Below are positions 5,346 through 10,013 of a DNA stretch of 10,013 nt, one piece after another. The notes under the pieces are model-generated. The model saw only the letters and a program-made list of their open reading frames with translations. It made no database searches and had not been told where the DNA came from. This stretch comes from Desulfobacteraceae bacterium. GTDB lineage: Bacteria; Desulfobacterota; Desulfobacteria; Desulfobacterales; Desulfobacteraceae. The stretch's first letter is position 1. The number at the start of each line of letters is the position of its first letter. Position numbers and translations under genes: made by a program. Where the stretch lies: the NCBI GenBank assembly GCA_024225895.1, contig JAAEMC010000503.1, forward strand, positions 1 through 10,013, in the 5' to 3' direction.

Positions 5346-7868
5346 TTATTTTTTCCCTGTTTTTACATATTGCAGGTGGGCTAATACAAGCTTGATATCT
5401 TCATAGGAAAAGTCATCTCCCAGTTCTGTTTTAACCCTTTTAAGCGAGGGATAAGACTGCTGTGAAAGCTTTTCTTCAATCTGATGTTGTTTTTTTGCTG
5501 AGAGCAACTTTTTTATATCTAAATCTCCGGTTGCAATAAAATGTGATAAATGTCCCTGGACCGTATTTTTAACCAATTCCCTTTGTGTTGCAATCGCAGT
5601 GATGGAAAGCCCTTGTTTGAACATATCCAAGCTGACCTGTTTGGTATCAATGCCGGGAGATTGTTTTTTAGGCTTTTCTTTTTTTTTGGGTTCATTTTTT
5701 ATTTCAGGAAGTTCTGGTGTTTTTATTCCATGTTCTTTGCGGTATGCGCAAACCATCTCCAAGATATCATCACCATAGTTGGATAGGGTTTTGGGGCCAA
5801 TACCATTGATTTTTTCTAGGTCCTGAGTGTTGTCAGGCAGGCCAACGACAATCTGCACCAATACCTGCTGATGAAGTATTTGAAAAGCAGGAATATCTTT
5901 TTCTTTTGCCAGACGCAAACGCCAGTCTTTAAGCTGTAAAAACAATTGAGGATGTTCAATATCTGATTCTTTATAGGAAGGAGACTTTTGGGCTTTGTGT
6001 TTTTTTGTTTTCCCTGGAGTAAATTGGATTTCAGCCTTTGAGACAGCGCGCAAATACTGTGACGGCGAAAATTTGTGTTCGCAGGATTGAACACCTGCAA
6101 GCTTTACGGCAATTTCCTGCTTGAGATTGTCAAAGGCATTCTTGATTTTTTTTGCAAGGGCTTTGTTGTCTGTTTCCAAATTTAAATTTTTCAATAGATC
6201 ATCAAAAATCAAAGCGAATTTTTTCTGGAACCAAAGAGATGCTTTTTTGACCCTTTCTTGAATGTACTCATCAGATGCCGGGAGGGTATTTTTTTGAAAA
6301 TGGCCTTGCAATTGATCTTTGAATTTTTCACTGACCATAATAATATTGTCCCGGGCCGATTTTTCAAGCAGCTTTATATCAGGAACGCCTGATATCTGTA
6401 CCAGACCGGTGTTGCCGCTCAGCAAGCGATTAAAATAGTTGAGCCTGTTATTCAGCGTTTGAAAATTAAAACAGCGTATCACCAATTCCTGCTGGTACCT
6501 GATTTTTGCTGTCTCAAGCAGGTCTTCCAAATTGAAATTTTGTCTTGTATTACTGATAAATCGGGTAATAGCCTCATCCATATCAATTCCCCGCATCGGA
6601 ATTGGGGAGGACAGCACTATTCCTTCAAAGGTTTTACAACGGCTTAAGGCGACATAGACCTGGCCCTGGGCAAATGCGGCCTGGGCATCAATGACGGCCT
6701 TGTCAAAGGTCAAACCCTGGCTTTTATGGATGGTGATGGCCCACGCAGGCTTTAACGGAAACTGCGTAAACCGCCCAATGACCTCCTCCTCAATTTCCTG
6801 GAGTTCTTCATTTACCGAATATTTTATATTTTCCCATTCTACAGACTCAACACTGATCTCTTCAGAATCGTCCGGGCAAATGACGCGGATTTGACCGTCT
6901 GATATGGAGGTGATTTTTCCTATTTTTCCATTGTAATAACGTTGGTCGGCAGAGGCATCATTTCGAAGAAACATCACCTGGGCACTGACTTTTAAACTCA
7001 ATTTTGCAAATGTAGGATAACTGTGTTCCGGAAAATCCCCTGAAATTTGGGCATCCAGATCATAGGCAGTTTTATTTATTGCCTGGAGTTTTTTTTGATT
7101 AATGGTATCAGCGTTTCTATTATGGGTTGTTAAGGTAATATATCCCTGGTTTTCCTCAGGTATGAAATTTTCTATATATCTTTGGTTTAATTCATCTATA
7201 CACGATTCATCCAGACGGTTCTCCCTGACTTTATTGAGCAGGCTGAGAAATTGATCATCTGACTGGCGGTAGACTTTTTTAAGCTCAATTGTAACCAGCT
7301 CTATATCCTCAAGGGCAAGACTGCTGAAAAAATAAATACTTGCATAGTATTGCCTTAATAAATCCCATTCCCGGGGCTTTGCCACAGGGGGCAATTGGTG
7401 CAGATCACCGATCAATAGTAATTGAACGCCTCCAAACGCCTTGCTGCTACGGCGGTGGTATTGGAGCACCTTGTCTACTGCATCCAGTACATCTGCTCTG
7501 ACCATACTGATTTCATCAATCACCAGAAGATCAAGACTTTTAATGATCTGCTTTTTTTGTTTGCTGAATCTGAAAATACGCTCTTTGTTCTTAACAAATG
7601 CTTCACTGCCCGGAATAAACGGCCCAAACGGCAGCTGGAAAAAGGAATGAAGCGTGACACCACCGGCATTGATTGCCGCAACTCCTGTTGGTGCAGTGAC
7701 AATTTTTCTTTTTGCTGAATTCTTTTTTAAATTTTTCAAAAATGTTGTTTTGCCGGTACCTGCTTTTCCGGTCAGAAAAATATGGCAGTCTGTATTCTCT
7801 ACTAATTCCAGGGATAACTGCAGTTCACGGTTTTCTGAATAGCTGGGGGTCTCTTGTTTGCTCATCAT
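5346..7868 (-). CDS. PIF1-like SF1B DNA helicase with HRDC and helix-turn-helix C-terminus
   Basis: The 840-residue protein has the ordered motifs of a PIF1/RecD-type 5'-3' helicase: Walker A GKAGTGKTT at 34-42, TAPTGVAA at 58-65, GVTLHSFF near 70, Walker B DEISMVR at 118-124, GDLHQLPP at 154-161, KKVYRQ near 197, THNRNAD near 248, AITIHKSQGLTFD at 377-389 and VYVALSRC at 404-411. A helical stretch of no recognised family follows (about 440-630). Residues about 640-715 resemble an HRDC domain, including LEKINGIGPKTL, then a lysine-rich linker, and residues 741-785 match the helix-turn-helix seen at the C-terminus of RecQ-type helicases. These tails are expected to bind DNA. AGGAAT lies five bases before the first of two tandem ATGs (MM start); either may be used. 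It is a single gene, convergent with the operon on its left. Likely role is genome maintenance, perhaps at replication obstacles; the exact role is inferred from family. Confidence 0.93.
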   Translation of the reverse strand: MMSKQETPSYSENRELQLSLELVENTDCHIFLTGKAGTGKTTFLKNLKKNSAKRKIVTAPTGVAAINAGGVTLHSFFQLPFGPFIPGSEAFVKNKERIFRFSKQKKQIIKSLDLLVIDEISMVRADVLDAVDKVLQYHRRSSKAFGGVQLLLIGDLHQLPPVAKPREWDLLRQYYASIYFFSSLALEDIELVTIELKKVYRQSDDQFLSLLNKVRENRLDESCIDELNQRYIENFIPEENQGYITLTTHNRNADTINQKKLQAINKTAYDLDAQISGDFPEHSYPTFAKLSLKVSAQVMFLRNDASADQRYYNGKIGKITSISDGQIRVICPDDSEEISVESVEWENIKYSVNEELQEIEEEVIGRFTQFPLKPAWAITIHKSQGLTFDKAVIDAQAAFAQGQVYVALSRCKTFEGIVLSSPIPMRGIDMDEAITRFISNTRQNFNLEDLLETAKIRYQQELVIRCFNFQTLNNRLNYFNRLLSGNTGLVQISGVPDIKLLEKSARDNIIMVSEKFKDQLQGHFQKNTLPASDEYIQERVKKASLWFQKKFALIFDDLLKNLNLETDNKALAKKIKNAFDNLKQEIAVKLAGVQSCEHKFSPSQYLRAVSKAEIQFTPGKTKKHKAQKSPSYKESDIEHPQLFLQLKDWRLRLAKEKDIPAFQILHQQVLVQIVVGLPDNTQDLEKINGIGPKTLSNYGDDILEMVCAYRKEHGIKTPELPEIKNEPKKKEKPKKQSPGIDTKQVSLDMFKQGLSITAIATQRELVKNTVQGHLSHFIATGDLDIKKLLSAKKQHQIEEKLSQQSYPSLKRVKTELGDDFSYEDIKLVLAHLQYVKTGKK

Positions 7869-7935
7869 TTATTCCTGTATAAATTCCTTTTACTTTATGA
7901 CATACACTCCGTAACAAAAATCATAAGCATTAACA

Positions 7936-7966
7936 ACCTGGTTTACCCTGTTGATGGTGGCCAGGT
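7936..7966. repeat. Inverted repeat ACCTGG/CCAGGT in divergent spacer
   Basis: ACCTGG at 7936-7941 is perfectly inverted as CCAGGT at 7961-7966, with 19 bases between, about three helical turns centre to centre (25 bases). It could be an operator or chance; no family is recognised. Confidence 0.4.
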
Positions 7967-8015
7967 ATGTGCCTTTTTGTTGTTATTGTGGCATGATATG
8001 GAATTTGTTTGAGGA

Positions 8016-8053
8016 TTCTGCCTGATAGATTTTTCTTGTTCAAACAGGCAGGA
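8016..8053. repeat. Inverted repeat in the leader of the alcohol dehydrogenase gene
   Basis: TTCTGCCTG at 8016-8024 pairs with CAGGCAGGA at 8045-8053: nine pairs with one G-T wobble, core TGCCTG/CAGGCA, and a 20-base T-rich loop. It ends eight bases before the AAAGGA ribosome-binding site at 8061-8066. It may be an operator or an RNA hairpin influencing initiation; there is no T-run right after it, so it is not a typical terminator. Confidence 0.5.
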
Positions 8054-8071
8054 TTGGTGTAAAGGATTTTT

Positions 8072-9100
8072 ATGATGAAAGCCATGATACTTGAGAAAAT
8101 CTGTGATTTAACCAAAGATCTTACCCCTTTGAAAATGGCGGATCTTCCTGTGCCGGAACCAGGTCCAAAAGAAGTGTTGATAAAAGTATCTGCCTGCGGT
8201 GTCTGTCATACAGAGCTGGATGAAATTGAGGGCCGGACGCCGCCATCTGTTTTTCCCATGGTTTTAGGCCACCAGGTAGTGGGGAAGGTCGTAAAAAAAG
8301 GGGATGAGGCCCATCAGTTTCCCATGGGGCAGCGTCTGGGGGTTGCCTGGATTTATGGGGCCTGTGGTCAATGTGAATGGTGCCGGAAAGGCCAAGATAA
8401 TCTTTGTCCGGATTTTCTGGCCACGGGCAGGGATGTCCATGGCGGGTACGCAGAATATATGAAAGTGTCTGAAGGTTTTGCCTATCCCATACCAGATCTT
8501 TTTTCCAATGAAGAGGCAGCTCCTTTGTTGTGTGCCGGTGCCATCGGCTACCGGTCGCTGTCCTTTGCAAATGTCAAAAACGGCGACCATCTCGGATTAA
8601 CAGGTTTCGGGGCTTCTGCCCATCTGGTATTAAAAATGGTTCAAAAAAAATATCCTGAATCACAGGTTTATGTCTTTGCCAGAAACCCCAAAGAAAGGGA
8701 ATTTGCAAAAACCTTGGGTGCATTTTGGACAGGTGATATTTCAGAAAAATCACCCAGGAAACTTCATTCGATTATTGATACGACGCCGGTATGGAAACCT
8801 ATGGTTGAAGCATTGAAAAACCTTGCGCCGGGCGGGCGTCTTGTCATTAATGCCATTAGAAAAGAAGATAAGGATAAGAATTGCCTTTTGGATCTGGATT
8901 ACCCCAGGCATTTGTGGATGGAAAAGCAGATCAAGAGTGTTGCAAATGTTGCCAGGCACGATGTCAGATCTTTCCTTGATCTGGCTGCTGCCATTCCCAT
9001 CAAACCCCAGGTTGAAACATTTACACTTGAACAGGCCAATCAGGCAATTTTGGAGTTGAAAACAGGAGAAATCCGCGGGGCAAAGGTGATTGTGTTTTGA
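8072..9100 (+). CDS. Zinc-dependent medium-chain alcohol dehydrogenase
   Basis: This 342-residue protein has the two-domain layout of zinc MDR alcohol dehydrogenases. The catalytic zinc site is suggested by CGVCHTELD (Cys45, His46), GHQ with His67, and Cys154 in LLCAGAIGY. The structural zinc lobe is complete, with Cys98, Cys101, Cys104 and Cys112. The nucleotide-binding fold has GLTGFGASAH at 175-184, and the C-terminus RGAKVIVF is typical. The family position after the catalytic His is often Glu (GHE); GHQ occurs in some subfamilies. It should oxidise alcohols or reduce aldehydes with NAD(P)(H) in the cytoplasm; the substrate is unknown. Two tandem ATGs (8072, 8075) follow AAAGGA at 8061-8066; the second gives MKAMILEK, the usual family start, and the spacing of eight bases suits it. 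It is the first gene of a two-gene unit, overlapping the methyltransferase start. Confidence 0.93.
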   Translation: MMKAMILEKICDLTKDLTPLKMADLPVPEPGPKEVLIKVSACGVCHTELDEIEGRTPPSVFPMVLGHQVVGKVVKKGDEAHQFPMGQRLGVAWIYGACGQCEWCRKGQDNLCPDFLATGRDVHGGYAEYMKVSEGFAYPIPDLFSNEEAAPLLCAGAIGYRSLSFANVKNGDHLGLTGFGASAHLVLKMVQKKYPESQVYVFARNPKEREFAKTLGAFWTGDISEKSPRKLHSIIDTTPVWKPMVEALKNLAPGGRLVINAIRKEDKDKNCLLDLDYPRHLWMEKQIKSVANVARHDVRSFLDLAAAIPIKPQVETFTLEQANQAILELKTGEIRGAKVIVF

Positions 9101-9900
9101 AGCAGAATATTTTGACCGGCAAAGACCGTAATTTTGATGATTTGGCCCCGCGATTCAACCGCAAGGTTTACGGCGGTTTAAAAGGCCGCATCCGTCTGGC
9201 GGTTTTGGAAAAGGATTTTAATGATTTTTTAATTAGAGCCCTCAACCCGCCGGAGAATCAGCCTCTGAAAATCCTCGATGCCGGGGGCGGGCATGGCCCT
9301 TTTTCTTTGCGACTGGCAAAGCAGGGACATAATGTTACCTTGTGCGATGTCTCTGAAAAGATGCTGGAACTGGCAGGCAAAAGGGTGGGTGATCAGGGAT
9401 TAGAAGACCGGGTAACTCTTGTACAAAGCCCGATCCAGGATCTGCCGTCCATATATCACGGCCCTTATGACCTGGTGCTGTGCCATGCCGTCTTAGGATG
9501 GGTGGCAGAACCTGAAGTCCTGATCCTCCATCTGTCTGAATACATTAAGCCCAACGGCATGCTTTCCCTTACCTTTTACAATATCGTTGGCATGATCTAT
9601 AAAAATTTATTGCGGGCTAATTATAAGAAGATTGTCCAAAAACAATATGCCGGCTGGCCCGGAAGCCTTACCCCCATGTACCCGCGTCACCCCGAAGACG
9701 TGTTGAACTGGCTTGGTAAATACCCTTTTGAAATTCTTTGTCACAGCGGTATGCGGGTTTTCCATGATTATATTCTGGATCTTGAGGACCGCGAGCAAAA
9801 TCCTTCCGCAGTTGTGGATCTGGAATTGGAATTTTCCCGCCAGACGCCCTATCGTGACATGGGCCGCTACCAACATATTATGGCCCAAAAAAAAGCCTGA
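9097..9900 (+). CDS. cmoM: tRNA cmo5U34 methyltransferase CmoM-like
   Basis: This 267-residue class I SAM-dependent methyltransferase resembles E. coli CmoM (formerly SmtA) as I recall it: DRNFDDLAPRF at 10-20 followed by VYGGLKG, the SAM motif LDAGGGHG at 60-67, CDVSEKML with Asp84, HAVLGWVAEPEVL in the middle, LSLTFYN, and GMRVFHDY at 217-224 followed by a GRYQHI tail. CmoM methylates the carboxyl of 5-carboxymethoxyuridine at the tRNA wobble position, after CmoA and CmoB, which are not in this window. The start is TTG at 9097, whose last two bases are the first two of the dehydrogenase stop TGA at 9098-9100; AAAGGTG at 9082-9088 is eight bases upstream. A TTG at 9112 would give a length nearer to E. 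coli's but lacks a ribosome-binding site. The assignment rests on colinear motifs over nearly the full length and is firm for the family. Confidence 0.9.
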   Translation: MKQNILTGKDRNFDDLAPRFNRKVYGGLKGRIRLAVLEKDFNDFLIRALNPPENQPLKILDAGGGHGPFSLRLAKQGHNVTLCDVSEKMLELAGKRVGDQGLEDRVTLVQSPIQDLPSIYHGPYDLVLCHAVLGWVAEPEVLILHLSEYIKPNGMLSLTFYNIVGMIYKNLLRANYKKIVQKQYAGWPGSLTPMYPRHPEDVLNWLGKYPFEILCHSGMRVFHDYILDLEDREQNPSAVVDLELEFSRQTPYRDMGRYQHIMAQKKA

Positions 9901-9940
9901 AAAAATAAAACCCGTCTTAGAATTTTTTTCCAAGACGGGT
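9901..9940 (-). terminator. Intrinsic terminator, mainly for the minus strand
   Basis: ACCCGTCTT at 9910-9918 and AAGACGGGT at 9932-9940 form a perfect nine-pair stem with a 13-base loop. Read on the minus strand, the stem is followed at once by a T-rich run (TTTATTTTT, complement of 9901-9909), the classic rho-independent layout. On the plus strand no T-run follows, so it would end cmoM transcripts only weakly or protect their 3' end. It sits 36 bases past the stop of a minus-strand gene entering from the right. Confidence 0.85.
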
Positions 9941-9976
9941 GTTGGATTGTAAAAAGCTTTTTAAAAACCAATGGTA

Positions 9977-10013
9977 CTATTTTTTATGTTTTTTAATGAT
10001 GGCTTCTTTGAGA
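9977..10013 (-). CDS. C-terminal fragment of an unidentified minus-strand gene
   Basis: Reading leftward from the right edge, one minus frame gives LKEAIIKKHKK followed by a TAG stop at 9979-9977. The lysine-rich helical ending, the stop placed 36 bases before a strong minus-strand terminator, and the lack of any other gene for that terminator support a real coding end. Eleven residues are too few to name a family. Another minus frame also stops nearby with a TAA after SQRSHH, which is less protein-like. Confidence 0.5.
   Translation of the reverse strand, partial: LKEAIIKKHKK

Larger units (their letters stand above)
7869..8071. other. Divergent intergenic spacer
   Basis: This 203-base AT-rich spacer lies between the start codons of the helicase (leftward) and the alcohol dehydrogenase (rightward), so promoters for both should be here. 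I see no pair of -35/-10 hexamers good enough to name. It holds two inverted repeats, listed separately, and no tRNA-like or coding sequence that I can support. Confidence 0.6.

Noticed and set aside
9951..9962. Perfect palindrome AAAAAGCTTTTT
   Set aside because: It is a low-complexity A/T palindrome with no loop, likely chance in AT-rich spacer, and cannot form a useful hairpin.
1..10013. CRISPR arrays, insertion sequences, tRNA or rRNA genes
   Set aside because: I saw no regularly spaced direct repeats, transposase motifs, terminal repeats or tRNA-like folds; all gaps between genes are under about 205 bases.

Overview
The window looks like ordinary chromosome of an anaerobic bacterium, most likely a Desulfobacterota (Desulfobacula/Desulfobacterium-type) sulfate reducer. 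That assignment is an inference from a molybdenum hydroxylase operon with a dedicated cofactor-accessory cassette, moderate GC and dense gene packing; no marker gene in the window fixes the taxon.

Left block (1-5265, + strand) is one tightly packed operon. It opens with the C-terminus of the [2Fe-2S] small subunit and the complete molybdopterin-binding large subunit of a xanthine dehydrogenase/4-hydroxybenzoyl-CoA reductase-type hydroxylase. Four accessory genes follow: a MoeB/ThiF-type adenylyltransferase, a 66-residue ThiS/MoaD-like protein ending in Gly-Gly, a MocA/MobA-like nucleotidyltransferase fused to an HD domain, and a histidine phosphatase that overlaps the previous gene in another frame. 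The coherent reading is an enzyme plus the means to sulfurate, nucleotidylate or otherwise finish its molybdenum cofactor. The true roles of the HD and phosphatase parts, and the substrate, are unknown. No FAD subunit and no XdhC are seen after the large subunit; either could lie upstream of the window.

Middle block (5346-7868, - strand) is a single convergent gene for an 840-residue PIF1-like superfamily 1B helicase with C-terminal HRDC and RecQ-type helix-turn-helix regions. A 203-bp divergent spacer (7869-8071) with two inverted repeats separates it from the next unit.

Right block (8072-9900, + strand) is a two-gene unit: a zinc-dependent medium-chain alcohol dehydrogenase, then a CmoM-type tRNA U34 methyltransferase that starts at a TTG overlapping the dehydrogenase stop codon. 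A strong hairpin follows. Its T-tract lies on the minus-strand side, so it mainly serves a convergent minus-strand gene whose last 11 codons are visible at the right edge.

The most notable points are the cofactor cassette with an apparently split nucleotidyltransferase-HD-phosphatase fusion, departures from usual motifs in the large subunit, and an abrupt base-composition change near position 130.
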